A stretch of DNA of 64,000 bases from Pseudoalteromonas piscicida (GCF_002208135.1 NZ_CP021646.1:2916001-2980000), one strand, 5' to 3'. Shown: positions 37,897 to 47,674, counted from the first letter of the stretch. The notes: generated by a model not told the origin, from the letters alone. Program-made: numbers and translations.

Positions 37897-39537
37897 ATGA
37901 AAAAAACATTCCTCGCGCTTTTGGCAAGCTTTAGCCTCTCATCAACAGCTCAAGTGACCTTAATTCACAATGTAAATGGTTATACGCCCACTAAATCGCA
38001 GCAAGTTGAACGCTTTTCTTCTTTGGTAATTAAAGATGGTAAAGTCGTAAAAACGAGTTTAAAGGATCTCAGCACCCAATACCCAAGTGCGACAAAGTTT
38101 GATGGTGAAGGGAAAACCCTATTGCCCGGTTTAATTGATGCACACGGTCACATCATTGGACTGGGCAATAATTTACTCACACTCGACGTACGCGGCAGCA
38201 AAACCATTGCAGAAGTGGGAAAACAGCTTAGCCAATATGCAAAAGCCCATGAAGGTGAATGGATAATAGGTCGTGGCTGGGATCAAACCTTATGGCCTGG
38301 TGGACAATTCCCAACCGCAGCCGATCTCGACAAATACGTAAAAGATAAGCCCGTCATACTCACTCGCGTTGATGGTCACGCTATTTGGGTAAACTCAAAA
38401 GCGATGGCGCTTGCCAACATTTCACAATCAACAAAGACACCTGAAGGCGGTGAAATCATCACACTCAATAGCGGTATGCCGAGTGGTATTTTTATCGACA
38501 AGGCTGAAGATCTTATCCGCACTCATGTCCCAGCTCAGTCGGATACACAGGTAAACAGGGCGCTGAATAAAGCAGGAGAACACTTGCTGAGTTTAGGTAT
38601 TACCTCAGCCCATGATGCCGGGATTGATCACACCACTTGGCAGGTTTACCAAGCACGCGCCAAGGAACACACTATGCCTCTACGCGTCTACGCTATGTTA
38701 AGCGCAAGCTCGCCTAAACTCGCAGAGATGCTAGACGCCGGAGTGATAAAAGACACACGAGATCAACTCTCTATTCGTAGTGTAAAGATCTATGCTGATG
38801 GTGCACTTGGCAGCCGAGGGGCGGCACTTATTCGCGACTACCATGATCGCAAAGGCCACAAAGGATTAATGCTCGAAAACCAAGCGACCTTGGAAGCATT
38901 GATCACCCAAGCCATACGCAGCGGCTACAGTGCGCACACCCACGCCATTGGCGATAGAGCGAATCGCATCGTGCTAGACTCATATCAACACGTTTTTAAA
39001 AAAGCAGGAGGAAGACTGCTAAGAAATCGTATTGAGCACGCACAAATTGTCCATCCGGATGATATCCCTCGCTTTAAGACGTTAGATATTATTCCATCAA
39101 TGCAGCCTGTTCATGCCACATCTGATATGCATATGGCCGAAAAGCGCCTAGACGACAAACAGCTTAGCGGCGCTTACGCATGGCAAACATTCTTAAAGCA
39201 AGGAAGTAGAGTCGCGGCGGGCTCTGACTTTCCAGTGGAGCTTGCAAACCCTTTCCATGGTCTGCATGCCGCTATCACCAGACAAGACCATCAAGATTTA
39301 CCCAAAGATGGCTGGCGTCCAACAGAAAAGCTAACCAGAGAACAAGCACTCCAAGCATTTACGATTGATGCTGCTTATGCGGCGTTTCAAGAATATAAAC
39401 TGGGAAGTTTAGAGCAAGGAAAGTGGGCCGATTTTATCTTAATCGACCAAGATTACTTTACCGTAAGCGAAGATAAAATTGATGATATTAAAGTCGAGCA
39501 GACCTGGATTGCAGGTGAGCTTAAATATCAGCGCTGA
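37897..39537 (+). CDS. Exported amidohydrolase (YtcJ-like)
   Basis: A 546-residue metal-dependent amidohydrolase of the COG1574/YtcJ group. I start it at ATG 37897 (AAGGA 7 bases upstream), giving a signal peptide (MKKTFLALLASFSLSSTA). Metal-site motifs are LIDAHGHIIGLG (HxH), SVKIYADGALGSRGAAL (Lys region), YSAHTHAIGDRANR (His), IEHAQIVHPDD (His) and AGSDFPVE (Asp). The family acts on amides, cyclic ureas or related bonds; the substrate cannot be told. Its last codons overlap the convergent small membrane gene by 10 bp. Confidence 0.9.
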   Translation: MKKTFLALLASFSLSSTAQVTLIHNVNGYTPTKSQQVERFSSLVIKDGKVVKTSLKDLSTQYPSATKFDGEGKTLLPGLIDAHGHIIGLGNNLLTLDVRGSKTIAEVGKQLSQYAKAHEGEWIIGRGWDQTLWPGGQFPTAADLDKYVKDKPVILTRVDGHAIWVNSKAMALANISQSTKTPEGGEIITLNSGMPSGIFIDKAEDLIRTHVPAQSDTQVNRALNKAGEHLLSLGITSAHDAGIDHTTWQVYQARAKEHTMPLRVYAMLSASSPKLAEMLDAGVIKDTRDQLSIRSVKIYADGALGSRGAALIRDYHDRKGHKGLMLENQATLEALITQAIRSGYSAHTHAIGDRANRIVLDSYQHVFKKAGGRLLRNRIEHAQIVHPDDIPRFKTLDIIPSMQPVHATSDMHMAEKRLDDKQLSGAYAWQTFLKQGSRVAAGSDFPVELANPFHGLHAAITRQDHQDLPKDGWRPTEKLTREQALQAFTIDAAYAAFQEYKLGSLEQGKWADFILIDQDYFTVSEDKIDDIKVEQTWIAGELKYQR

Positions 39538-39746
39538 TCTTTTTGTAATTTGACCAAGTGGTAGGTGTTAACTAGTGCCAGTAAACCATTAGTTAATGCC
39601 ACCGGCCAAGCTTGGATAAGTGCGCCGTAAGCGGTAAAACAAATACAGCCCATTAAATTGAACCAACGCAACTTAGCAACATCACTCATCATCAAAGAAA
39701 CGACCAAAAAAGCAGAGGCTAAATAGCCTAAATATTCCCAACTCAT
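39528..39746 (-). CDS. YgjV-like small inner-membrane protein
   Basis: A 72-residue protein with two or three helices: YLGYLASAFLVVSLMMSD, LRWFNLMGCICFTAYGALI and WPVALTNGLLALVNTYHLV. The pattern KLRWFNLMGCICFTAYG resembles the YgjV-type membrane proteins. It overlaps the end of the amidohydrolase gene on the opposite strand by 10 bp. Function unknown. Confidence 0.65.
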   Translation of the reverse strand: MSWEYLGYLASAFLVVSLMMSDVAKLRWFNLMGCICFTAYGALIQAWPVALTNGLLALVNTYHLVKLQKDQR

Positions 39747-40004
39747 TTGTCCTCTCCCCTAAGTTGCGTTAGCATATAGTTTATGCTCGAATTTACGTAT
39801 CGTGCAGAATAAAAAGGCTAACCCACAAGCCCCTAGAAATTAGCACCAATAAATTAGCTCTAACACGGGAAGTGGGGGTTTAATGGTAATATCGTTGATT
39901 AAATTCTTCGCCACAGCGCTGAGATAAAACCGATACTACTTAAACGGTGTGAGTTAGCGTAAAACTGAAAAATTCATGCTAACGTCATTATAGTTTAATA
40001 AATA

Positions 40005-40016
40005 GGACATATGTCC
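40005..40016. promoter_or_regulatory. Perfect palindrome upstream of the CRP-like gene
   Basis: GGACATATGTCC, fully self-complementary, 14 bp before the start codon and overlapping the leader. Placed to act as an operator, possibly autoregulatory. It does not match the canonical CRP (TGTGA-N6-TCACA) or FNR (TTGAT-N4-ATCAA) site. Confidence 0.45.
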
Positions 40017-40030
40017 GAAGAGCCATCTAG

Positions 40031-40687
40031 ATGTTTCAATATCATTTTTCAACCAATTTGGTCGAACAGTTACTCGCTTTTGCTGGTAATAGTTTTCAGC
40101 ACAGCAAAAAAGAAGTCTTGATCCACCAAGATGAACCATTGAGTAAACTCATATTGGTGACCAGTGGTACGGTGTCTTTTAGTTATGATGTCGGTAATGG
40201 CCGGCGCTTATTACTCGGTCAACTGGACTGTAACAACACGCTAATTGGCGAAATCGAAGCGCTGAACCATCAGCCTTGTATTTATACAGTGACTTGCTTA
40301 AGCGATGTAACTTATCATCTCATCGAGCTGAAATATTGGCGAAAATTACTGTTAGAGCAGCCAGAGCTAAGTCTGTATACCGCACAAACCATCGCCGCTA
40401 AGTTTAGCGAAAATCAAAAGATAAACTTAGACAAGTTGTTGTTGCCGCTTAGCTACAACATTGCTAAAGACTGCTTATTGCGTGCCGAAAATTCAAATCC
40501 GACTTTACTTCGAGCCTACTCGACGGTAAGTGCTGAAGCAGAAAGATTTGCGACCACTGAGCGCGCATATCGTCGTGTGGTCAGTGAACTGGTGGAAAAG
40601 GGCTTGATAGTGCGTAGTAGTGAAGGCTTAAAACCAGTCGATGTTGATGCTCTTGAGGATTTTGTCGATAGCTTCGCGCAAGCTTAA
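40031..40687 (+). CDS. CRP/FNR-family regulator (YeiL-like)
   Basis: A 218-residue transcription factor. An N-terminal cyclic-nucleotide-binding-type beta roll (about 20-120, LILVTSGTVSFSYDVGNGRRLLLGQLD...IGEIEAL) is followed by a dimer helix and a degenerate HTH (about 165-205, SAEAERFATTERAYRRVVSELVEKGLIV). The arrangement and the TTERAYRRV recognition segment resemble YeiL. There is no CRP-type cAMP pocket signature (RxSxE), so the ligand is uncertain. GAAGAG precedes the ATG by 8 bases. It is divergent from the YgjV-like gene across 284 bp. Confidence 0.8.
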   Translation: MFQYHFSTNLVEQLLAFAGNSFQHSKKEVLIHQDEPLSKLILVTSGTVSFSYDVGNGRRLLLGQLDCNNTLIGEIEALNHQPCIYTVTCLSDVTYHLIELKYWRKLLLEQPELSLYTAQTIAAKFSENQKINLDKLLLPLSYNIAKDCLLRAENSNPTLLRAYSTVSAEAERFATTERAYRRVVSELVEKGLIVRSSEGLKPVDVDALEDFVDSFAQA

Positions 40688-40708
40688 TTTTTCGCGTTTA
40701 GAGTAACT

Positions 40709-40730
40709 AGGGCGAGTACTTGCTCGCCCT
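40709..40730. terminator. Hairpin between convergent regulator and phosphoribosyltransferase genes
   Basis: AGGGCGAG / CTCGCCCT eight-base arms around a six-base loop, in the 58 bp gap between two convergent genes. Probably terminates both transcripts. Confidence 0.75.
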
Positions 40731-40745
40731 TGAGTACTGATTAGC

Positions 40746-41309
40746 TTATTTTGCAAATAGGTGTTTAATATTTGCTAAGTCAGACTTTCCTTCCACTAAT
40801 TCTTCCGGCGTTAAACCTGACAGCTCGTGAGGGAATACCAACCACTCGTCAGACTCATGAATAAAGTAATCTGGTGTCATTGGTACTTTTTTGTTTGCTG
40901 GCTTGTAGTATGGGCAAGCCACACGAATATCGCGAGGCAAATTCAAGCGCATTAGCTCTGCAAGCTTTTCTTTCAACGCAAAAATACTGCGCCCAGAATC
41001 AAACACGTCATCAACGATTAGCAATGAATCGTCAGCGTTTGCATTTTCAACAATGTAATGCAAACCGTGAACTTTGATTTCTTTAGATTGCTTACCAATG
41101 CCATAGTAAGAAGAAGTACGTACTGCGATATGATCAGTCTCTATACCTTTGTAATCGTAGTATTCTTGAACTGCGATACCAATAGGCGCACCACCACGCC
41201 AAATACCGATAATAAAGTCAGGTCTAAACCCGTCTTCATAAACTTTAGCGGCTAAGCGAAATGAATCTTCTAGCAATTGTTGCGCTGTGATATAGCACTT
41301 ATCTGACAT
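40746..41309 (-). CDS. Purine-type phosphoribosyltransferase
   Basis: A 187-residue type I phosphoribosyltransferase. The PRPP-binding loop is LLIVDDVFDSGRSIF (about residue 95), preceded by FIIGIWRGGAPIG (PPi loop). It groups with COG2236-like hypoxanthine/xanthine phosphoribosyltransferases, but the base specificity is not visible. I start it at ATG 41309 (GGGGT 5 bases upstream) rather than 63 bp further upstream, as the extra 21 residues have no family counterpart. A mini-element with ATACCAATT ends lies 57 bp upstream. Confidence 0.85.
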   Translation of the reverse strand: MSDKCYITAQQLLEDSFRLAAKVYEDGFRPDFIIGIWRGGAPIGIAVQEYYDYKGIETDHIAVRTSSYYGIGKQSKEIKVHGLHYIVENANADDSLLIVDDVFDSGRSIFALKEKLAELMRLNLPRDIRVACPYYKPANKKVPMTPDYFIHESDEWLVFPHELSGLTPEELVEGKSDLANIKHLFAK

Positions 41310-41365
41310 AAATACCCCGTTAGGAAGCCCGTGTGATGGTGACAAGCAGCAAGCGCTGCCAATTG

Positions 41366-41414
41366 ATACCAATTACAATTGTTTGCAAGCCATAGGCACT
41401 TGTGTGATTGGTAT
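41366..41414. repeat. 49-bp mini-element with ATACCAATT-type ends
   Basis: Ends ATACCAATTACA and, inward from the right, ATACCAATCACA. They match the ends of the MITE-like elements at 17285 and 36697 but enclose only about 25 bp. Probably an internally deleted relative or a pair of related ends. Confidence 0.65.
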
Positions 41415-41509
41415 AACCGAATATTTTAACGTAAAGCGCAATAAAATGCTGCAATAATAGTGTCTTTTTATTTTCATTTTTGATTTGGGACGCCATATTC
41501 TAAAGTTAA

Positions 41510-41686
41510 GGATCACTGGGTGAACAGACACCACATAGCGTTATTTACTTGGTGGGAACGAGTTCACCTCACGATGTTCTAAACGGCTCAAAGATCGCCG
41601 GGTGAACCGGCTCCTACACAAAGATAGCTGGGTGTCCCAACTCCTCGGAGTTATTAATTTGGTGGGAGCGAGTTCACCTCGCGATG
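41510..41686. repeat. Cluster of five REP-like palindromes
   Basis: REP-like units on alternating strands: 41510-41536 (+, degenerate), 41551-41576 (-), 41591-41619 (+, GCCGG-GTGAA-CCGGC), 41621-41648 (+, degenerate) and 41661-41686 (-, GCGAG-GTGAA-CTCGC). The minus-strand units share ATC before and TCCCAC after the stem, as the plus-strand family has ATC and TCCTAC. The arrangement resembles bacterial interspersed mosaic elements. Confidence 0.85.
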
Positions 41687-41695
41687 GTTTTCAAG

Positions 41696-41724
41696 AGATA
41701 AAAATAAGGCCGCGGTGGGCGGCC
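41696..41724 (-). terminator. Rho-independent terminator after parC
   Basis: On the minus strand GGCCGC-CCACC-GCGGCC followed by TTATTTTTAT, 9 bp past the parC stop. Confidence 0.88.
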
Positions 41725-41732
41725 GGTATCGG

Positions 41733-44036
41733 TTATTCTTCGGTATCTACGCTCGCTTCATTGCCTTCTGGTGTCTCGGCACCGTTATGCTCTAAATCAT
41801 AGCTATCAACCCGCTGTAATCCGCGTGGTAATTTATTACCTCTGCGCCCTCGTTCGCCGTAATAGTGTTCTAAGTCACTTGGCTTTAAGGTTAGCTTGCG
41901 CTTACCAGCATGCAAGGTAACAGAAACGCCTTCAGGCACTACCGCTAACACTTTGACAAACTCTTCGCGACTTTGCACCTTCGCGCTAGGGATAGAGATA
42001 ATCTTATTCCCCTTACCTTTACCAAGCTTAGGTAAATCACGTAATGGGAATAACAGCATTCTACCTTCGCTCGAAATAGCCATACACATATCGGTGGCGA
42101 CGTCAAATACCTGAATTGGCGCCATCAAATGCGCACCTTTTGGCACGCTGACGAACGCTTTACCGTTTTTGTTCTTACTCACCATATCAGCAAAGTCGCT
42201 GATAAAGCCGTAACCACCATCGGTCGCCATCAGGTAAGTCGACTTCTCTTCGCCCATGACCACATGTTCAAAATTACACCCTGACGCCAAGTTAAAGCGT
42301 CCCGTCATCGGTTCTCCCTGACTTCGGGCTGAAGGTAAGCTATGCGCATCGGTTGCAAAGGCTCGCCCTGAGGTATCTAAGAATACCGCAGGCTGATTAC
42401 TCTTACCTTTCGCAGAGGCTTTATAACTGTCCCCTGAGCGGTAGCTTAGTCCTTCGGCATCGATATCATGGCCCTTCGCAAAACGCGCCCAGCCTTTTTC
42501 AGATAACACAACGGTTACAGACTCTGATGGGATCAAATCCTTTTCGCTAAGCGCTTTGGCTTCACCACGCTCAACTACCGGTGAGCGTCTATCATCGCCA
42601 TACAATTCGGCAGCTTCTTGAATTTCCTTTTTCATCAATGTCGACATGCGACGTTCAGAGCCTAAGGTTTTTTCCAGTCCATCGCGCTCTTTTTCAAGCT
42701 CATCCTGCTCACCACGGATCTTCATTTCTTCAAGCTTTGCAAGGTGGCGTAATTTCAGGTCTAGAATTGCTTCTGCCTGCTTATCTGAAAGACCAAAACG
42801 CGCCATTAACTCTTCTTTTGGCTTGTCTTCGTTGCGAATGATTTCGATGACTTCATCGATATTCAAAAACGCAATCATCAAGCCTTCAAGAATATGCAAA
42901 CGAGCAAGGACTTTGTCTAAACGATACTGTAAACGCCTGCGCACCGTTTCACGACGGAATATTAACCACTCAGATAAAATCTGACGTAGGTCTTTAACCT
43001 GTGGACGCCCGTCTAAGCCAATCATATTGATGTTAACACGGTAGTTCTTTTCAAGATCCGTCGTGGCAAATAGGTGCGCCATCAGTGGCTCGACCTTAAC
43101 TCGATTTGAGCGCGGTACAATGACGATACGCGTCGGATTTTCATGATCCGATTCGTCACGTAAGTCCGCCACCATAGGGAGTTTCTTGGCAGTCATTTGA
43201 GCTGCTATCTGCTCTAGTACCTTGGCACCCGAACATTGGTGTGGCAACGCGGTGATCACCACTTCGCCTTGCTCTTCGGTGTACACAGCACGCATCTTGA
43301 TTGAGCCACGACCTGTGGTGTAAAGCTTTTTGATTTCTTCTTGCGGCGTAATGATTTCCGCATCGGTTGGATAGTCTGGCGCTTTGACTAATTCTAGAAT
43401 TTCTTCTAGTTCGGTTTTAGGCTTATCCAATAACAAACAACAAGCTTCAGCAACTTCGCGTACGTTATGCGGCGGAATATCGGTTGCCATCCCCACCGCA
43501 ATACCCGTCACCCCATTCAACAAGATATGGGGTAAACGCGCGGGTAACACTTGTGGCTCATCTAAGGTGCCATCAAAGTTAGCGGTCCAATCAACCGTAC
43601 CTTGACCAAGCTCTTTCAGCAATACTTCTGAGAACTTAGATAAACGCGCCTCGGTATAACGCATCGCAGCAAATGATTTAGGATCATCCGCAGCACCCCA
43701 GTTACCTTGACCATCCACGAGCGGATAGCGATAAGAGAACGGCTGCGCCATGAGTACCATGGCCTCATAACAAGCACTGTCGCCATGAGGGTGATATTTA
43801 CCCAACACGTCACCGACGGTACGGGCAGATTTTTTGTATTTTGCTTGAGCAGATAAGCCCAGCTCACTCATCGCATATACAATACGACGTTGTACAGGCT
43901 TCAGGCCGTCACCAATATGCGGCAACGCCCTATCCATGATCACATACATGGAGTAATTCAGGTAGGCATCTTCAGTAAAACGCCCCATCGGAAGTTGTTC
44001 AATGCCTTGCAAGGACAAGGCTTGAGGATCTGTCAT
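41733..44036 (-). CDS. parC: DNA topoisomerase IV subunit A
   Basis: Subunit that cuts and rejoins DNA in chromosome decatenation. 767 residues. The catalytic Tyr is Y127 in [11 protein letters not shown]. The quinolone-resistance region reads [13 protein letters not shown], with Ser (87) and Glu (91) at the positions where resistance changes occur (Ser80/Glu84 in E. coli), so no classical resistance change is present. C-terminal beta-pinwheel blades follow. It lies 8 bp after the PQQ-type dehydrogenase gene in the parE transcription unit and ends in a strong terminator. Confidence 0.98.
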   Translation of the reverse strand: MTDPQALSLQGIEQLPMGRFTEDAYLNYSMYVIMDRALPHIGDGLKPVQRRIVYAMSELGLSAQAKYKKSARTVGDVLGKYHPHGDSACYEAMVLMAQPFSYRYPLVDGQGNWGAADDPKSFAAMRYTEARLSKFSEVLLKELGQGTVDWTANFDGTLDEPQVLPARLPHILLNGVTGIAVGMATDIPPHNVREVAEACCLLLDKPKTELEEILELVKAPDYPTDAEIITPQEEIKKLYTTGRGSIKMRAVYTEEQGEVVITALPHQCSGAKVLEQIAAQMTAKKLPMVADLRDESDHENPTRIVIVPRSNRVKVEPLMAHLFATTDLEKNYRVNINMIGLDGRPQVKDLRQILSEWLIFRRETVRRRLQYRLDKVLARLHILEGLMIAFLNIDEVIEIIRNEDKPKEELMARFGLSDKQAEAILDLKLRHLAKLEEMKIRGEQDELEKERDGLEKTLGSERRMSTLMKKEIQEAAELYGDDRRSPVVERGEAKALSEKDLIPSESVTVVLSEKGWARFAKGHDIDAEGLSYRSGDSYKASAKGKSNQPAVFLDTSGRAFATDAHSLPSARSQGEPMTGRFNLASGCNFEHVVMGEEKSTYLMATDGGYGFISDFADMVSKNKNGKAFVSVPKGAHLMAPIQVFDVATDMCMAISSEGRMLLFPLRDLPKLGKGKGNKIISIPSAKVQSREEFVKVLAVVPEGVSVTLHAGKRKLTLKPSDLEHYYGERGRRGNKLPRGLQRVDSYDLEHNGAETPEGNEASVDTEE

Positions 44037-44044
44037 GTTACACC

Positions 44045-45154
44045 TTACTTGTTGTTGTAGCTGATGCGATATATCGCATTGGCGTAATCATCGGAAACGA
44101 GCAGGCTACCGTCGCCGAGCTCTGCAATTGCGGCTGGTCGACCATAGGTTGTTTCGTTTTCCATAAAGCCGGTAAGGAAAGGCTCATAGCCTCTAATTTG
44201 GCCATCTTGTACGTTTGCTCGCATTACTCGGTAGCCAATTTTTTTGCTGCGGTTCCAAGAACCATGTTCAGCAACAAAAAGCTGATGCTTCATTGCCTTT
44301 GGAAATTGCTCGCCACGGTAAAAGTGAATGCCCAAAGGCGCAACGTGCGCTTGTAGTGCAAGTGCTGGCATGGCGTAGTCAGTCACCGATTTACCCTCGC
44401 CAAATTCAGGGTCTAACACACTGCCGCCATGGACATACGGGAAGCCAAAATGCTGACCTATTTCGTCAACACGGTTGATTTCACATGGTGGAATATCATC
44501 TCCCATCATGTCGCGACCGTTATCGCTAAACCATAACTTTCCTGTTACTGGGTGATAATCAAAACCTACTGAGTTACGCACGCCCTTGGCAATTGTCGAA
44601 AGCTTTTTGGTCTCAAGATTTAATGAAAATATACGGCCAAACTTAGGGTCTTCGGCACAAATATTACAAGGTACGCCAACGGGAATGATCAATTCTCCTT
44701 CAGGCGATACTGTCAGATACTTCCAGCCGTGGTGACGTTTGTCAGGCAAATCATCGAACACCACTTCTTTTACCGGTGCCTTAAGGTTTTTTGCAATTTG
44801 CTTAAAACGCACAATGCGCTCAACTTCAGCAACGTATAAATCACCGTCTTTTAAGGTAATACCAGAGGGCATATTCAGCCCTTCTGCAACCAAAATTTTC
44901 TTGTCGGCTACGCCATCACGGTTGTTGTCGATGAGTGCGTGAACTTTACCCGCTTTGCGAGAGCCAACATACACAGTGCCATCTTTACCCACCGCCATTT
45001 GTCTTGCATTTTCTACATCTTTAGCAAAATAGCTCAGCTCATACCCTTTAGGTACTGAAAGGCGCGAAAGTATATCGTTTGCCAGTGCTTGTGAACTTAA
45101 TAGCGCTGCTGCCAACGTCGTTGCTACTGTGGTCAATTTGCTATGTATTTTCAT
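44045..45154 (-). CDS. PQQ-dependent sugar dehydrogenase-like periplasmic protein
   Basis: A 369-residue exported beta-propeller of the soluble glucose/aldose dehydrogenase (GSDH) family. I start it at ATG 45154 (GAGG 6 bases upstream), giving the signal peptide [25 protein letters not shown]. Propeller motifs are [62 protein letters not shown] and [18 protein letters not shown]. The conserved His in RHHGW corresponds to the active-site base of the family. It sits 1 bp after parE and 8 bp before parC, so it is cotranscribed with topoisomerase IV. PQQ use and substrate are inferred. Confidence 0.9.
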   Translation of the reverse strand: MKIHSKLTTVATTLAAALLSSQALANDILSRLSVPKGYELSYFAKDVENARQMAVGKDGTVYVGSRKAGKVHALIDNNRDGVADKKILVAEGLNMPSGITLKDGDLYVAEVERIVRFKQIAKNLKAPVKEVVFDDLPDKRHHGWKYLTVSPEGELIIPVGVPCNICAEDPKFGRIFSLNLETKKLSTIAKGVRNSVGFDYHPVTGKLWFSDNGRDMMGDDIPPCEINRVDEIGQHFGFPYVHGGSVLDPEFGEGKSVTDYAMPALALQAHVAPLGIHFYRGEQFPKAMKHQLFVAEHGSWNRSKKIGYRVMRANVQDGQIRGYEPFLTGFMENETTYGRPAAIAELGDGSLLVSDDYANAIYRISYNNK

Positions 45155-45155
45155 G

Positions 45156-47045
45156 TTAAACCTCTGCCTTATCTCCGTGCTGCTCAAGCCAAATTTTACG
45201 GTCGCCAGAGCGCTTTTTAGCTAACAGCATATCCATCATTTCGAGGGTTTGCTCAGGCTCATCTAATGTCAGCTGAACTAAACGTCTAGTATTTGGATCC
45301 ATAGTGGTTTCACGCAATTGCATCGGGTTCATTTCACCCAATCCTTTAAAGCGCTGTACATTGACTTTACCGCGTTTCTTTTCGGCTTCAATACGGTCTA
45401 AAATGCCCTTTTTCTCATCTTCATCAAGGGCATAGTAAACTTCTTTACCAACATCAATACGAAATAGCGGCGGCATAGCAACAAAAACATGCCCCTTACG
45501 AACAAGTTCTGGGAAGTGCTTTACAAAGAGTGCGCATAACAAAGTTGCAATGTGAAGTCCGTCGGAATCCGCGTCCGCGAGGATGCATACTTTGCCATAG
45601 CGTAAGCCTGATAAATCTTCAGAGTCTGGGTCAATCCCTAAAGCAACTGAAATATCGTGTACTTCTTGCGAGGCTAAGATCTGTCCAGATTCCACTTCCC
45701 AAGTATTTAGGATTTTACCGCGCAGCGGCATGATTGCTTGGAATTCGCGGTCTCGTGCTTGTTTTGCCGAGCCACCCGCAGAGTCCCCTTCTACCAAAAA
45801 GATTTCAGAGCGTTCAGTTTCACTTCCAGAACAGTCGGTTAGTTTACCCGGCAAGGCTGGACCCGAAGTGACTTTTTTACGAACCACTTTTTTCGCAGCT
45901 CGCAAACGCTTTTGCGCATTGCTGATACAAAGCTCAGCTAGTAACTCTGCGGTTTCAATATGCTCGTTCAACCATAAACTAAAGGCGTCTTTGACAATGC
46001 CAGAAACAAAGGTAGCGCACGAACGAGATGACAGCTTTTCTTTGGTTTGACCGGCAAATTGCGGGTCTTGCATTTTTACTGATAAGACATAACTACAACG
46101 ATCCCAAACATCATCGGGGGTAAGCTTAACCCCACGCGGGATCAGGTTTCTGAACTCACAAAACTCACGCATGGCTTCAAGTAAGCCTTGGCGTAAACCA
46201 TTAACATGGGTTCCGCCTTGCGCCGTTGGGATAAGGTTTACGTAGCTTTCAGCGATAGATTCGCCACCCTCAGGCAACCAATGCAATGCCCAATCAACCC
46301 CTTCGGTTGAGCCACTAAAGCTGCCTGTAAATGGGGATTTCGGCAGCACTTCATAGCCTTCAGCGCTGTCTTTTAGGTAATCCTCGAGACCTGCTTCGTA
46401 GTGCCACTCTTGTGTTTCTTTCGTTTGTTTATTTACAAAACGAATTCTAAGCCCTGGACATAATACAGCCTTGGCTTTGAGCAAATGGTTCAACTTAGTA
46501 ATTGAGAAGTTAGCTGAGTCAAAATAACTCGCGTCGGGCCAAAAGTGCACAGAGGTCCCTGTATTGCGCTTACCAACGCTACCGGTCACTCTTAAGTCTT
46601 CGACTTTATCGCCGTTTTCAAATGCCATCTCATAAATTTGCGCATCGCGTTTAACGGTAATTTCGACCCGAGTCGACAGCGCATTAACAACCGATATGCC
46701 CACCCCATGAAGACCACCGGAGAACTGGTAGTTTTTATTGGAAAACTTGCCCCCGGCATGAAGCTTGGTCAGGATCAATTCAACTCCTGGCACGCCCTCT
46801 TCTGGGTGAATATCCACGGGCATTCCTCGACCATCGTCTATGACTTCAAAGGAGTTGTCTTCGTGCAAGATCACATCAATCTTGGTGGCATGTCCGGCTA
46901 AGGCTTCATCGACACTGTTATCGATAACCTCTTGACCTAAGTGATTAGGTCTTGTGGTATCGGTATACATGCCAGGACGGCGCTTAACTGGCTCTAAGCC
47001 ATTGAGTACCTCAATAGCTTCGGCATTATAGTTTTGCTGACTCAT
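45156..47045 (-). CDS. parE: DNA topoisomerase IV subunit B
   Basis: ATPase subunit of topoisomerase IV, 629 residues (E. coli 630). The GHKL ATP-binding motifs are EVIDNSVDEALAGHA (about residue 42), DDGRGMPVDIHPEEG and GGLHGVGISVVNAL. The TOPRIM domain has EGDSAGGSAKQARDREFQA and ILADADSDGLHI. It heads the parE-dehydrogenase-parC unit and follows yqiA by 65 bp on the same strand, as in the E. coli yqiA-parE order. Confidence 0.98.
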   Translation of the reverse strand: MSQQNYNAEAIEVLNGLEPVKRRPGMYTDTTRPNHLGQEVIDNSVDEALAGHATKIDVILHEDNSFEVIDDGRGMPVDIHPEEGVPGVELILTKLHAGGKFSNKNYQFSGGLHGVGISVVNALSTRVEITVKRDAQIYEMAFENGDKVEDLRVTGSVGKRNTGTSVHFWPDASYFDSANFSITKLNHLLKAKAVLCPGLRIRFVNKQTKETQEWHYEAGLEDYLKDSAEGYEVLPKSPFTGSFSGSTEGVDWALHWLPEGGESIAESYVNLIPTAQGGTHVNGLRQGLLEAMREFCEFRNLIPRGVKLTPDDVWDRCSYVLSVKMQDPQFAGQTKEKLSSRSCATFVSGIVKDAFSLWLNEHIETAELLAELCISNAQKRLRAAKKVVRKKVTSGPALPGKLTDCSGSETERSEIFLVEGDSAGGSAKQARDREFQAIMPLRGKILNTWEVESGQILASQEVHDISVALGIDPDSEDLSGLRYGKVCILADADSDGLHIATLLCALFVKHFPELVRKGHVFVAMPPLFRIDVGKEVYYALDEDEKKGILDRIEAEKKRGKVNVQRFKGLGEMNPMQLRETTMDPNTRRLVQLTLDEPEQTLEMMDMLLAKKRSGDRKIWLEQHGDKAEV

Positions 47046-47110
47046 AGGCTAGTTCTAGTTATCTTTTTATCCGCTAGTATATGCACAACGTACCGCTTTG
47101 TGCATAGATT

Positions 47111-47674
47111 CTAATTTTTGATAGTTAAAAATTTGGTGATGGTGTCAAAATAGCGTGGAAATTCAACAAAGCTATGATCCCCACCAAACTCAATAATTTG
47201 ACGACAATGGCTATAATAACGCACCGCTTCTTCAAAAGGCAGCACCTCGTCGCCCGTTTGTTGCAATAATAGCAGGTTTTCTGGATTACTAAGCTGCTCG
47301 ACATACAAGGATTTTAACGCATCAATATGCGCATGCTGCAGCTCATAATGACAATCCTGATAAGGATTGTATTGTGGTCCAAGGTAGTCATTTAATAATG
47401 AAAAAGGTCTTACCGCAGGGTTTATCACCACCGCTTTACAGCCAAGATGTTGCGAAAAGTAGGTGGCGTAATAGCCTCCTAACGAGCTACCTAATAACAC
47501 AGTATCAGAATCAATGACGCTATCCAACTGTGCCAATGCGACTCTCGGGTCATAATGCAGCCTAGGGACAAGGTATGGCGTCTGTTTATCCATCATATAT
47601 TCACCAAACACCGTCGCTTTATAGGATAGCTCAGAGCTATTAAAGCCGTGAATATAAACTACTTTCCGAGCCAT
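47111..47674 (-). CDS. yqiA: YqiA-type esterase
   Basis: A 187-residue alpha/beta hydrolase of the UPF0227/YqiA family with esterase activity on acyl-CoA in E. coli. HGFNSS (oxyanion hole), the nucleophile elbow GSSLGGYYA (Ser about 64), TGDEVLPFEEA (Asp) and GGDHSFVEF (His) are visible. It overlaps the end of cpdA by 16 bp and precedes parE, which is the conserved gene order. Confidence 0.92.
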   Translation of the reverse strand: MARKVVYIHGFNSSELSYKATVFGEYMMDKQTPYLVPRLHYDPRVALAQLDSVIDSDTVLLGSSLGGYYATYFSQHLGCKAVVINPAVRPFSLLNDYLGPQYNPYQDCHYELQHAHIDALKSLYVEQLSNPENLLLLQQTGDEVLPFEEAVRYYSHCRQIIEFGGDHSFVEFPRYFDTITKFLTIKN

